A model generated the notes under the pieces. The model did no database searches, had not been told where the DNA came from, and saw nothing but the letters and a program-made list of their open reading frames with translations. A program made the position numbers and the translations under genes. From NCBI GenBank assembly GCA_021229015.1, contig CM037777.1, positions 53,265,554 through 53,329,553 on the forward strand: a DNA stretch of 64,000 nt, written 5' to 3'. This stretch comes from Solen grandis (taxonomy: Eukaryota > Mollusca > Bivalvia > Adapedonta > Solenidae). This document shows positions 23,775 to 34,747 of the stretch, piece after piece. Positions within the stretch are counted from its first letter, which is position 1, and every line of letters starts with the position of its first letter.

Positions 23775-26774
23775 ACAGGGCTGAAGTCTAAGTTGAATAT
23801 GCATCACTAATAATTTCAATTATTTCTAGATCAAGCTCATTAGCCCATCTGCCTTTTGTCACTTAGTGATTTTGTAAATTTTCTCTGTAAATATTCTCCA
23901 GTATATAAATATCATAGATTTCCATGGTGTCAGAGGGGTCATTCACCTGAAGTGATCAAGGTAGACCTGCCTCAGTTGTCCCATTAGCCTACTTGATGTT
24001 ATGCAGCTGCTGATTAGTTGGACTGATACTGCAGAGATGTAAGCCAGCTGGTGATTGGTCGGTTTGATACTGTGGGGGTTTGTATCTCCCTCCATCTCTG
24101 AACTCTTCAGTGGAGCCTAATGATGGATAGCGCTCAACAAAAACAATTGATAGAACCTGCAGTCAAATTATCAGGAACAAAATTAATGGCAAGGTAGATA
24201 AATGTCCTGACAATGGGTGATGGATGTCCCTTGCCTGTTGCCATTACAGTTTGTGAGATTCCAGAATAGCAGCTGAATAGGGTTGTAGGTGGATAGGTGA
24301 GCTGTAGAACATAATTGAGGAAGGCACAAATTGTGAGCTAAGTGGTATGTGGTTCAATCCTTGGTATTCCATTGTTGATTTGATTTTCCTTCTGCGTTAT
24401 CATTTCATGTAAACAAAGGTATCATAGGATGTTAATGTTGAAGGTATTGCAATGGTTCTCTATGCGATGTAAATAACCATGTTGAATTTGAATTGTGTCA
24501 TAATATAATGTATTACTTATATCAACTGGTTGGCTATGGGTTTCAAACATGAGAACTTTGGGAAAATCCACTCATTACCACTTGAAGTCTTAGTTACCTC
24601 CCAGAATGGAGAGTTTCTATATTGAATTAGTTTTCTCCCAGAATGGAAAGTTTCTATTTTTAATTAGTTACCTCCCAGAATGGAGAGTTTCTGTGTTGAT
24701 ATCCAAATTCAAGAATTCAAGCTTGCTTTAGATTATTTTTAAATCTTATCTTAAAATGTAGAAAATTGCAAATGAAAATATGTTCTCATCAATTATGTTT
24801 ACTATTTCAGTCAGACTAATGTGTAGAGGGTTTAGGAAATAATTGGATTTTGGAAATCTGCTGAAATTATGAGATTCCCAAGTAATTTTGGAATCTTTTG
24901 AAAACCATGTCTTTCAGTGATCTTTGAAAGTTGAAGAAAAAAGCAGACTACATCCAAAATCTAAGAAAATTGTTCGGAAACATTTATGGCTGTGTCAGGT
25001 GTTTTTGTGTAATTTGGGTAATTATTTTGGCAGTTAGGTTATTTTTTTTTCCTGTTTGAATCAGCTTCGTTGTCATAGTGATGCATGTGCTAGGCATCCT
25101 AGTCAAGATTAGTTTATGTCTGATAACCAAATTTTGCCCGATAACATAAAACTTTCAGATTTTTTTTTCTCCATACGTGGAACAAGTTCATTTATACCTT
25201 CATCTTGCTCTGATCATTGCATCAAAAAGACAGGATAATTCAGAAAATTGGCAACTGTCATTTTATTGGCCCATGATTAATGGATGTACCGACCACTGTA
25301 ACAATAAATGACACCTAATCTGACTGAAAGGCACTTTTTTGTCGCGTGGTAACGACATTGAATTAAAAACCGCATGAAAAAGAGCACACAAAATTTGATT
25401 TACGAGTTTGCATGAGAATACAGTTTATTCGCAGGGTCCATTCTCTCATGATCTATTCAATATTGGAGATTTGCATGTGCTAGCATATTACTGTTAATTA
25501 CATTAAATATTTACGGACACTTGTAAGGAAGTGTATCAAACTCCTGACTCTGGTTTGGTCTCTGTGGACATGGTATCTTTTATACAGGTGCCATTATGTC
25601 ATGAAACTATCATATTAATTGTTAATAAATGACCTGTTTAGGCGAGGGTATCCGGCCTCTTCATTATACTGTTATCTACTTTGTCCACAGCTTTGTCATA
25701 AAAACCCATAAGTAGTTCCGTCATGAAAAAATCATTGAGCTTTTTATAGAAATATGGGATGGCCTGATTAGAATATAATTATACAGGGTTTTTAAACTCA
25801 GTATTCTCAGATATATATATATATAAAATTTGTGACCAGTCTTGACCAAATTTGATGTGAATAATTTTGTCTTTCAGCCTCCAAAAAAGTTCCAATACGT
25901 AAATATATTAAAAGGAAGCTATACATGCACATATCAGTAAACAGGCGGATGTTGTCTTCATGAAGCTAATAGTTTTACCCAGAAGCAGTTATAGTTTCAA
26001 ATTGCTTTCATGTAGATTTTCAGTCATAACTAAAAAAACAAGGAATTTTTTTTTAAAAAAAATGGTTTTTATTACATGATTATTTTAAGGATTTTTTTTT
26101 TATTTTTTTTTACGATATGTGATTCTTCTGTTGTCAGATTTAAAGCTCTTGGTACATTTACATATTTAGTAAAGCCCATGATAGTTTCATGTAAACAGCT
26201 GAACTTTTGATGTGAGGCTGTTCTGTTGTAATGGTATTTAAATGTTACACGACAGGTAAATATCTTGTATTTTCAAATTATTTACACAAACTAGTTCCTT
26301 TTTTTCCTCTTCCAAATTGGCATCCATGTGCAGATTTTTTTTTTTTTGAAAGTGATCATTTGGAATACCTCTTTCGAGCTGTTAATATTTTTTATGGAAA
26401 AAGGTCAAATGGAGCCTTGTCACTGGAATTAAAACAAATTGAAAATGCAGCAGTTGTAGGTGATAAGGTTATGGATCATTAAATTGTTTGATGATCCGTA
26501 TATATTGATAAGAATTGTTAGGTCTTTATTTTGAATAAATCATCACATAATCATAAACTTGCAATAAAAAAAAGTAATTGTTATTCAGAATTAAATAATT
26601 GAATAATGGTTCCTTTTTTTTTTTTTTAGTTTTTTTTTTTTTTTTTTTAATAAAAAAAAAAAGAAAGATATTTCGATGTTGACATACTCATTATAGGAAA
26701 AACCTCAGTATTAGGGCTACCCTTTTAGATTGAGATCAGCTGGTTTGGGTTATAAGGTGGTCTGATTTAATTAA
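23775..26774. other. No gene seen
   Basis: About 3 kb without a supportable gene. It holds three copies of 'cctcccagaatggagagttt' near 24598, 24638 and 24672, a short TA run at 25809-25826, and poly-A/T stretches at 26040-26110 and 26610-26660. Confidence 0.55.
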
Positions 26775-26843
26775 TTAACCCTTTCCCTCATAGAGGACAC
26801 CATGAAAAGACCTATGAGAACAGCATAAAACCAGATCAGCCTG
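26775..26843 (+). mobile_element. piggyBac-like MITE, copy 4 (truncated)
   Basis: Starts with TTAACCCTTTCCCTCATA and runs about 69 bp to 'aaccagatcagcctg', where homology stops inside the first arm of the internal hairpin. The right end is missing. A complete copy in the same orientation starts 118 bp downstream. Confidence 0.85.
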
Positions 26844-26960
26844 GTCACAATTGTCCCTAGAAATGATTCACTTTTCCACTGGGTTCAATTATCCTGAAGA
26901 CAAAGATTAGGACTAGGAACAAAATAATTGCCCACACAAGTCCTCACTTTTTTCTTATCT

Positions 26961-27200
26961 TTAACCCTTTCCCTCATAGTGGACACCATGAAAAGACCTA
27001 TGCGAACAGCATAAAACCAGATCAGCCTGCGAGTAACTCGCAGGCTGATCAGGTTTTATGCTGTTCGCTGCTTCTCAGTGGTCTGGAAATGAGGATTTTG
27101 TAATTAAATTTGGTAAGGTTTAACTGGTTTTCTGCAGATCAGGCTTTATGTGGTACCTAATGAGTGCGTCAAAATGAGTCTATATGAGGGAAAGGGTTAA
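26961..27200 (+). mobile_element. piggyBac-like MITE, copy 5 (intact reference copy)
   Basis: A 240-bp copy with TTAACCCTTTCCCTCATA and TATGAGGGAAAGGGTTAA ends. Its internal hairpin spans about 27002-27068, with 33-base arms (outer part gcgaacagcataaaacc / ggttttatgctgttcgc) that match except at one position and a loop of about one base. No open frame. It is the best-preserved copy in the window. Confidence 0.93.
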
Positions 27201-28135
27201 AGCTTGAAATGGTGGTCTTGATATTGAGGCAATCTTTAGAGGAAGTTTTACTACATTATTCAATATGTAAGAGCTTTTTCATTTCTAAGAATGAATCTGC
27301 AAAAAAAAGGTCTGTCAGTTGTTTATTTATATAATTATATGTAGAAATAATTGTTTGGGTGTTGAAAATCTCCTAACTATTCCGGGGAAGTCCTGAAGCT
27401 CCCAACCGCCTGCGCATGAAGAGATGTTGAAGATAAGCTCAGGTTACAATACAGGTCTACGGTTTGTTTGAAGGTTAATGTTCCAATCAATACCTGGAAT
27501 ATCGTGAAATCCGATACCCTTTCATGTTGTCTGTACGCAAAGAGCGCTACGCCATGTGCCAGTTGTCAAAACGTCGATGTGATGTTTGCAACAATTGAGT
27601 CAGTCGATTAACTTTGCTGCAGGGTTTTGCACAGGTTTAATTAACGCATGAAAGTCACAAATTTTTCTGACTTTTTATTGCAAAGTGTTTTTTTTTGGTC
27701 AATATTCTCACTTATTTTAATTGGCTCTTACAGCATTTCTGTAGAAGCGGAATGAGTGATGAGGCTTTGGAAAGCGGATGTTAGTCAGGGAATGCATGTT
27801 GTAATCTCAGATGAATGAATATATGACGGATTGCGGTATTCGGTCATGTCTTGTTTATATGATGACAGGTGTAAACAAATGGAGGAGTTCTGTGAAGGAT
27901 TATGGGTAATTACATGCGCGTAGCTGTCTGCATCGTGTGACAGATTATGGCCTGTGAAACAAATATCTGTATTTTTCTCCAGATAATTGTTTATCAAGTG
28001 AGTGTTGGAGGAACCATCATTAAGTTCACTGTCAGATCTTGAGAGTGGATCTTTCTCTGAATTATGATGATTTGTCTGGTGCTACTTGTTTACTACAGCT
28101 AGGACCTGCTATAGCTACAACTACTGTACTTATGA
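27201..28135. other. No gene seen
   Basis: Mostly unique-looking. The part at about 27380-27620 has more CpG and fewer homopolymers than its surroundings, but no recognised element. Confidence 0.55.
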
Positions 28136-28675
28136 ATATACAGTGCAGCTCCATTATAAAGCTCTACTACAGTGCAGCTCCATTATAAAGCTCTACTACA
28201 GTGCAGCTGCATTATAAAGCTCTACTACAGTGCAGCTCCATTATAAAGCTCTACTACAGTGCAGCTCCATTATAAAGCTCTACTACAGTGCAGCTCCATT
28301 ATAAAGCTCTACTACAGTGCAGCTCCATTATAAAGCTCTACTACAGTGCAGCTGCATTATAAAGCTTTGTTACTGTGCATCTCCATTATGAAGCACTACT
28401 ATAGAGCAGCTCTATGATAATGCATACCCTAGGGGAGCTCCATTAAATTTTATTATCTGATAATGCTACACCATAATGGAGTTTCATTATAAAGCTCTAT
28501 TACAGGATAGCTCCATAATAGAGCTCTACTGCAGTGAAGTTTCATTATAAAGCTCTACTACATTGCAGTTCCATTTCTGTGTTGTATTACAGTGCAGCTC
28601 CATTATAATGATCTGTTACAGTGCAGTTCCATTTCTGTGTTGTATTACAGTGCAGCTCTATGTTCTACTACAGTG
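28136..28675 (+). repeat. 29-bp tandem array
   Basis: Nine nearly perfect copies of CTCCATTATAAAGCTCTACT plus ACAGTGCAG from about 28141 to 28380 (units at 28141 and 28170), then about ten degenerate copies to 28675. The 73-codon open frame at 28592-28813 overlaps the decayed end and is not coding-like. Confidence 0.95.
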
Positions 28676-29740
28676 CAGCACAGTACATGCAACTGTCATA
28701 TTTTCACCCAGGTTAAGGTGACCTTTAAAACTATTTCAATTTCACAAGAATCTTCTGGAAAAGAGGCATTTCCTAATATGGTATTACCAGTGGGTAAAAT
28801 GCACATGTCATAATTCTGCAATGAAATCAGTCAACTCCAGCAGTACAGTGGGTTTCTATAACCCATTTATGTTCAGTCCACCAACACTGGGAGAAAAAAA
28901 ATCTGCAATAAGATCTTGTAATTAGTTATAACTTATTTTACACTGTTCGATAATGTAATAGACTGTCTCTAAATTTTGCATAACTGTCAATCTTCTATAG
29001 GTTATGCAATTTTTATGAGACTGTGGTAAATTACAAAGTGCAATGAGTTTCCGACAGTTGTCATCAAATACCACTGGACTATATTTAGGGCAGTCAGCAG
29101 CAGTAGCCGTAATACTCATGTACTTGAACTCATTGAAACTGATGAGGCACTGACAATATCTGTATACAATTTGGATGTTAAGTTCATTGTTTTCTGTCAT
29201 TGGCTATTATCTGCTGTTCAGCTCTGACATGTTGCTCCAGGGGTAGTGTACTTCTTCCAATGACTTGAAGGTTGTAGGTTCAATCCTGCAAATGGACTGT
29301 TCCATGTCTTTTAAATGAAAATCTAGCCTGCTTTACTTAATATTTAGAGATATTTTTAGCTTAAGGACAACTGATCAAGCAGTTTTAATGTCGCAGGGTC
29401 TTGCAATAAGGTTGCAAAAAAAAAAAAAAAAAATCCTAATTCAACACCCCCATATCCACTTTAATGTTAGTGTTAATTCTCCAACAAATCTTGAATTCAG
29501 GATATTGAGTAGTGTTAAGTCAATTTTTTGTAAACACATGGATTCAAAGGCTCAATGTTAACAAAGTACCTGCAATGGATGCCTGGTTTTACTCTATTTT
29601 TATCACAATAGCTATATATAAGTCCCTATGAAACTTGAGACTTTATAGACAGTAGCAGTAAATCTGATGTTGCATCTTAATGTATTGTCTCCAGTCCTTA
29701 TTCAAACCTACTGTCTGTGTTGCCAACTATGGAGTATCTT
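28676..29740. other. No gene seen
   Basis: A box-B-like GGTTCAATCCTG near 29279 with 'ggggtagtgtacttcttcca' upstream could be a tRNA-like scrap. There is an A run near 29417. A 92-codon minus frame at 28922-29200 has no known similarity that I can see. Confidence 0.5.
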
Positions 29741-29832
29741 TACTTTAAAAGTGTTGAAATATGAATAGAAAATTGCTCTTCATATGCCTCTGTTGAAATA
29801 TGAATAGAAAATTGCTCTTCATATGCCTTTTT
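29741..29832 (+). repeat. 39-bp tandem array, left fragment
   Basis: Two and a bit copies of the 39-bp unit (gaaatatgaatagaaaattg, then ctcttcatatgcctctgtt). The array stops abruptly at 'catatgccttttt' and resumes 1.6 kb downstream. Confidence 0.9.
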
Positions 29833-29957
29833 CGGCGTAGCTGTATAATTTCGATTTTAACTCGCATCTTAAACCAATCAAATGTACGCTAACAGTGGTA
29901 AATAATTCTAAGCTGAATAAAAGGACTCCTGTTATTGGTTAACGCATCGTTATGGAC

Positions 29958-30058
29958 TATAAAATTACTGTAAATAAGGGGTGCAGCTTGTATATATCAT
30001 TCAGCTTGGTGTTATTACTTTTCATTTTGATGTAAACATGAAAGTGATTTCAGTAAGT
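29958..30058 (+). promoter_or_regulatory. Possible core promoter and mini first exon
   Basis: TATAAAA at 29958-29964 is followed after about 30 bp by an initiator-like TCATTCAG. An ATG at 30038 gives five codons (M-K-V-I-S) and then a consensus donor GTAAGT at 30053. CCAAT/ATTGG motifs lie upstream (about 29874 and 29935). This arrangement fits a gene whose signal peptide is split by an early intron, but the motifs are short and common in AT-rich DNA. A downstream acceptor candidate (ttttttacggtgcag, ending 31104) is equally a good donor, so no gene model is claimed. Confidence 0.15.
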
Positions 30059-30378
30059 TAAATACAATCCTTTTCCATCAATTGAGGAATGCTACTTTGT
30101 GAAAATGATTTAAAACAACAAAAAAGAATCCACCGTGTTATGACATGAAACCCCTTAATTTTAAATAAAAATTATTAATTTTCCCCCCGAGATGCTTTAA
30201 AATTAATTCCAAAACCAAAACAACTAATAACGCTTTTTGAAAAAAAAATATAAACAAGCCTATTACAGATATAATTTTTTGTATTACCGTAAAAAGTATA
30301 TTTCATAGAAAAAATACTGAACTATTTCTAGAGCGTACTAAATTTGTTGTGCGTCGGTCTTTCGCGCGCTTTTCCTCG

Positions 30379-30391
30379 GAATGTTCTAGAA
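30379..30391 (+). promoter_or_regulatory. Heat-shock-element-like triplet
   Basis: GAATGTTCTAGAA matches three alternating nGAAn units exactly (GAA-nn-TTC-nn-GAA). It lies in a locally GC-richer patch (about 30335-30460, with 'tttcgcgcgcttttcctcgg') inside the 1.6-kb insertion. A single 13-bp match can occur by chance. Confidence 0.25.
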
Positions 30392-31451
30392 GACTGGAAG
30401 AGTAATATTTACGATGGAACATATCGAAAGATAAACGGCCACAACCCAGGGGACAGTTATTTTACATAGACATATATTGGATAAACATTCACATTCTTCT
30501 TTTTTGAAACTATGTCGTCTAGATCTTAGGTATTTAGTTTATTGATGAAACCATGTACTTCAGGTGATAAAATTTCGCACAACTGCATCAGGGGTAAAAT
30601 ATTTTTAAGTTATACTAGAATTATTGTCTATTTTTTATATTAAAAAAAAAATTGAAAATAAAATTGTAGCCGTGATACCCAGGCGAGTCATTCAGGGCCA
30701 TCATGGCTATCTTGTTTATTGTAACTTCCTTTATCATGAATCTATGCTTTAAGGTGTTGATCATTAATGTATATATGCCTGTATAAACTATTTTGATACA
30801 GTTTACAACTGATAAAATCAGACCTGAACAAGCTTTTGTCAGTAAGAAATAAAATAAAGGTGAAGAAAAAATTGTATGTCCTAACTACAACGAGCAGATA
30901 ACTGCTCATTACATGATCAGCCTGGAACTAAATTAGGTTTAATGCAGCGGATTATCATAGATTTTTTTATAGTTCATAGGATAATTTTATTTATAACATT
31001 ACACTGCTTTTAAAAAAGAACATTTGGAGGTACTCTGAAATATTTGTTATATCAAATCATTTCATATTCTGATTTTAATCATTTTACAATTTTTTACGGT
31101 GCAGGTAAGCCTGTTGACGATAATGGTCAGTCGTGTCTTTTGTATAATAGTCTAGTCATTCTTTACTGTACATTTTGTTTTAATTTTAATTTTTTAAAAT
31201 TGTATTTTTTTTTTTTTTTTATAAACCTTGTTAAAAACATTGCCATTCATCATTGTTCACTACCAAAATTAGACATTTTTTTTACAATTATTTACAACAA
31301 TGCTTTTATAACCTATCATAACATTAGAGTCTTTGAAATGTGTTTTGCATATATTTCCATTTATAAGTTTCTTAAAGTATATTTATTGCATGAATGAAAA
31401 TCTCGTTTTTCTTTCATCCTACGCCGAATATCTTTTTTAAAGATATTTCTT

Positions 31452-31805
31452 GTTTGAAATATGAATAGAAAATTGCTCTTAATATGCCTTTTTTGAAATA
31501 TGAATAGAAAATTGGTCTTCATATGCCTCTGTTGAAGTATGAATAGAAAATTGCATTCATATGCTTCTGTTGAAACATGAATAGAAAATTGCTCTTCATA
31601 TGCCTCTGTTGAAATATGAATAGAAAATTGCTTTTCATATGCCTCTGTTGAAACATGAATAGAAAATTGCTCGTCATATGCCTCTGTTGAAATATGAATA
31701 GAAAATTGCTCTTCATATGCCTCTGTTGAAACATGAATAGAAGATTGCTCTTCATATGCCTCTGTTAAAATATGAATAGAAAATTGCTCTTCATATGCTT
31801 CTGTT
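31452..31805 (+). repeat. 39-bp tandem array, right fragment
   Basis: About nine copies of the 39-bp unit shared with 29741-29832 (for example units at 31572 and 31611). Because 39 is a multiple of 3 the minus strand stays open (31519-31755) as a short repetitive peptide rich in M, K, S, N, F and Q; this is not taken as a gene. Confidence 0.93.
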
Positions 31806-32550
31806 TGTGCTTTAGTTATAGTATACTAAATTCTTTCAGTTCAAGCTTTAATCCAGACAAGTAAATTGATCTCGTCGCTGATGGTCAACTGACGAGGGAA
31901 AAAAATGATTCAGTTGTAAAAGTCACTATGACCCTGCTTTAATCCTCTATGTGTTTTTCCTTTAATAATGTCAAACCTAATAACTTAGTCACATATTTGG
32001 AAATAACTCTCTATCGTGTGACAAGAAATTCCTGAAAATCACTAAGACCCAGTAAAAGGTTAATCCCAGATTTATGACAGCTTTTATTATTTAATGACAA
32101 AATCACTATTGATTGGATTGCTACCCAAATAGAAGTAATCTCTTTGAATAAAGTTCTTGGAACAAATCATGACAAATGTAAATAAAAATGTAATGTGGGT
32201 ATAATTATAGAAATGGCTGGCACAAATGACATTCAGACCATATGTTATAGGGCTCCTCCACACACTATCCCGTTCATTTGAAGAAATTGACATACGGTTG
32301 ATACCATCTGATTTATGGTTTTCTGTTCTGATTACAAATGTCACTTAGGTTTTCTTTTTGAAAGTAAAATGGATATATCAGCTATAAACATGCAGCTGTG
32401 AATATTTCTTTTCTTGCTGACCACATTAGATTCATGGCTTTCTTACCAATTGTTAGTTTGAAGTTTAAAATGAAAACTGAAAAAAGTTAAAAATTTGGTC
32501 ATAGTTCACAGATCCAAAGGTTATGTCGTTACCAGGATAAAAGAAAAACC
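31806..32550. other. No gene seen
   Basis: AT-rich sequence without recognised features. Confidence 0.55.
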
Positions 32551-32792
32551 TTAACCCTTTCCCTCATATAGACTCATTTTGACGCACTCAATAGGTACCA
32601 CATAAAGCCTGATCTGCAGAAAACCACACTTAAACCTTACCAAATTTAATTATAAAGTCCTCATTTCCAGACCACTGAGGAGCAGCGAACAGCATAAAAC
32701 CTGATCAGCCTGTGAGTTACTCGCAGGCTGATCTGGTTTTATGCTGTTTGCATAGGTCTTTTCATGGTTTCCTCTATGAGGGAAAGGGTTAA
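32551..32792 (-). mobile_element. piggyBac-like MITE, copy 6
   Basis: Reversed, 242 bp, with intact TTAA plus CCCTTTCCCTCATA at the left and TATGAGGGAAAGGG plus TTAA at the right. The internal hairpin is complete with a few substitutions (cagcctgtgagtt / actcgcaggctg). Confidence 0.93.
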
Positions 32793-33689
32793 TTGATATT
32801 ATATACTAAATCTAATTTTGCCAAATTGAGAAAGTTTCCTGTAACAGTAAGACCATTGGTGTATTGTTTAATTGCCTAAGGAAATGAGAAATAGGAGTTA
32901 ATTATATCTTCCTAAAATCAATTAAAAAAGCATATCACTCTCTTAATAGGTATATTTATAAAAACGTAGGTTCTTGGTAACCCTATTCCATGTAAAGACC
33001 GTAGGAACCAGTAGCAAAGCAAATCAGTCCATGCCAATATGAACTTGATTTTATGTTGTTCACTACTCTTCAATGCTTCTGAAGGTGACACAGAACAACT
33101 TTTTTTTCTGGTAGTGCAGGGATACCACTGAGTTTCAAAGTTGTGTTAAAAAGACTCTGATCAAGGGATGAATGGAAATATTGCAGAGGTTTTTATGTTG
33201 TTGTTTTTTTTCAGCATAAGCTGTATAAAATGGATTTTGACCTATTTCTTGACCAATCTAATCTTGGTAAACAACTGAAGGGTTCAGAAAAGCATCTGTT
33301 TCATTGGTTTGCATAAATAATTTTAGGATATTCCATCTTAAAATGGGAGTTTCAGGGGTCATATCTTTCTGCATGATTGTCAATTGTCAGGTAACAATTT
33401 AATCTACCTACTTAAACATAAAAACAACCCAGTTGAATAAGTAAACAGTTGTAAGAGTCTTTAGGAAACGTAGTTACCTTGGTAACTAATAAACTCATGT
33501 ATAAGTCAGCTGGCTTAGGCTTTTTATTGTAACAGGCCCTGAGAGTGAATCCTACAGACGGGATTTTTTTATGTTTGGCTTATATTACATTTTTTATCCC
33601 TTTTCTGATTTTTTTTTTCATTGGCCAGTATATTATATCTCCTAAATTTAGCAACAAATGCATTTCATTTTTTTAAAATCATAGACCAT
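32793..33689. other. No gene seen
   Basis: Unique-looking AT-rich sequence between two MITE copies in the same orientation. Confidence 0.55.
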
Positions 33690-33915
33690 TTAACCCTTTC
33701 CCTCATATAGACTCATTTTGACGCACTCATTAGGTACCACATAAAACCACAGTTAAACCTTACCAAATTTAATTAAAAAGTCCTCATTTCCAGACCACTG
33801 AGGAGCAGCGAACAGCATAAAACCTGATCAGCCTGCGAGTTACTCGCAGGCTGATCTGGTTTAATGTTGTTCGCATAGGTCTTTTCATGGTTTCCTCTAT
33901 GAGGGAAAGGGTTAA
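33690..33915 (-). mobile_element. piggyBac-like MITE, copy 7
   Basis: Reversed, 226 bp. Both TTAA-flanked ends and the hairpin are present. About 18 bp (gcctgatctgcagaaa region) are missing outside the hairpin. Confidence 0.92.
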
Positions 33916-34680
33916 AACTCGCCAGTGTTATTATAATGTATTATACTGCAACACTTTTACTCTCTTTAACTTTCATATCTTCTTTTATTTTTCTTATGTG
34001 GAATATCTTTTTTAAAGATATTTTTTGTTAAACATTTAACTTGGTGTTAAAGAGTGATAAAGAGCCACAGATCTACACAACATTTTGCTTGGTACCAGTC
34101 TAGAAAAAATATCTTCAGAATCAAGAGGCAGACTGGGGAGGGGATGGCGTCTGTGACTTAATTAGTCGCAGCTTGAGCACATTGTTTCCGCTGATAGAAG
34201 AGAATGCACTTGAAAGTCTGGGACACCGAATTAATGTGATACCACCACTGATAGTTCTGGAGTGATCCTACAGGACACAGAAGAAATGGGTTCTCTGATG
34301 AAATGTATATCAAGGACTGACCAAGAAACTTTTCTTGATGCTTTATGATATAGAGGGAGATAGAAGGATTTGTTGGTCAGCCCTAAATATTAGGTTAATA
34401 CTGACCAAATATGTTGAGAAGCTGAAGATCTATGTAATGAGGGCTGGCCAAGAAACTGTTCTTAGTACACATAGAAATAGATAGAGATAAAATGGTTTTT
34501 GGGTCAGCCCACGCTTGAAAGAAAGATAATTTTGTAAATCATAATAATATATTAAGATACTTTGTCATTCTATAACTTTACAAAATGAAGGGAATTACAT
34601 GCATTGTTGATTTCTGTACTGCAGATCAGGGTGGAGCAATGGGGATATTTAATACATTCAGTGAGAGCTCAATCATAGTT
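33916..34680. other. No gene seen; short repeats only
   Basis: The palindrome ATATCTTTTTTAAAGATAT recurs at 34005-34023, the same word that borders the insertion at 31430. At about 34315-34510 two diverged direct copies of a ~115-bp unit occur (gaccaagaaacttttcttga / ggccaagaaactgttcttag, each later followed by 'gggtcagccc' or 'ggtcagccct'). Confidence 0.55.
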
Positions 34681-34747
34681 GGGGTAAGAGCAAAACTAGG
34701 CTAAGTGCTATATATAAATGCACTTAGCCTAGTTTTGCTCTCACCCC
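34681..34747. other. Near-perfect hairpin with 28-bp arms
   Basis: Arms 34681-34708 (ggggtaagagcaaaactagg plus ctaagtgc) and 34720-34747 are reverse complements at 27 of 28 positions. An 11-base AT loop (tatatataaat) separates them. Size and loop fit a pre-miRNA-like or small foldback element. No flanking target duplication is apparent, and the arm sequence was not noticed elsewhere in the window. Confidence 0.85.

Larger units (their letters stand above)
29833..31451. mobile_element. 1.6-kb insertion splitting the 39-bp array
   Basis: The inserted block begins near TTCGGCGTAG (29831-29840) and ends with CTACGCCGAA (about 31420-31429), perfect 10-bp inverted ends. These are followed by the palindromic ATATCTTTTTTAAAGATAT at 31430-31448, after which the 39-bp array resumes. 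It looks like a non-autonomous DNA element or a cargo insertion. It has no transposase. Inside are a TATA-containing region, a possible first exon and a GC-richer patch with a heat-shock-element match. Confidence 0.5.

Noticed and set aside
28136..31805. CRISPR-like arrays (regular 29-bp and 39-bp repeats)
   Set aside because: The repeats are directly contiguous with no unique spacers, and the genome is clearly eukaryotic.
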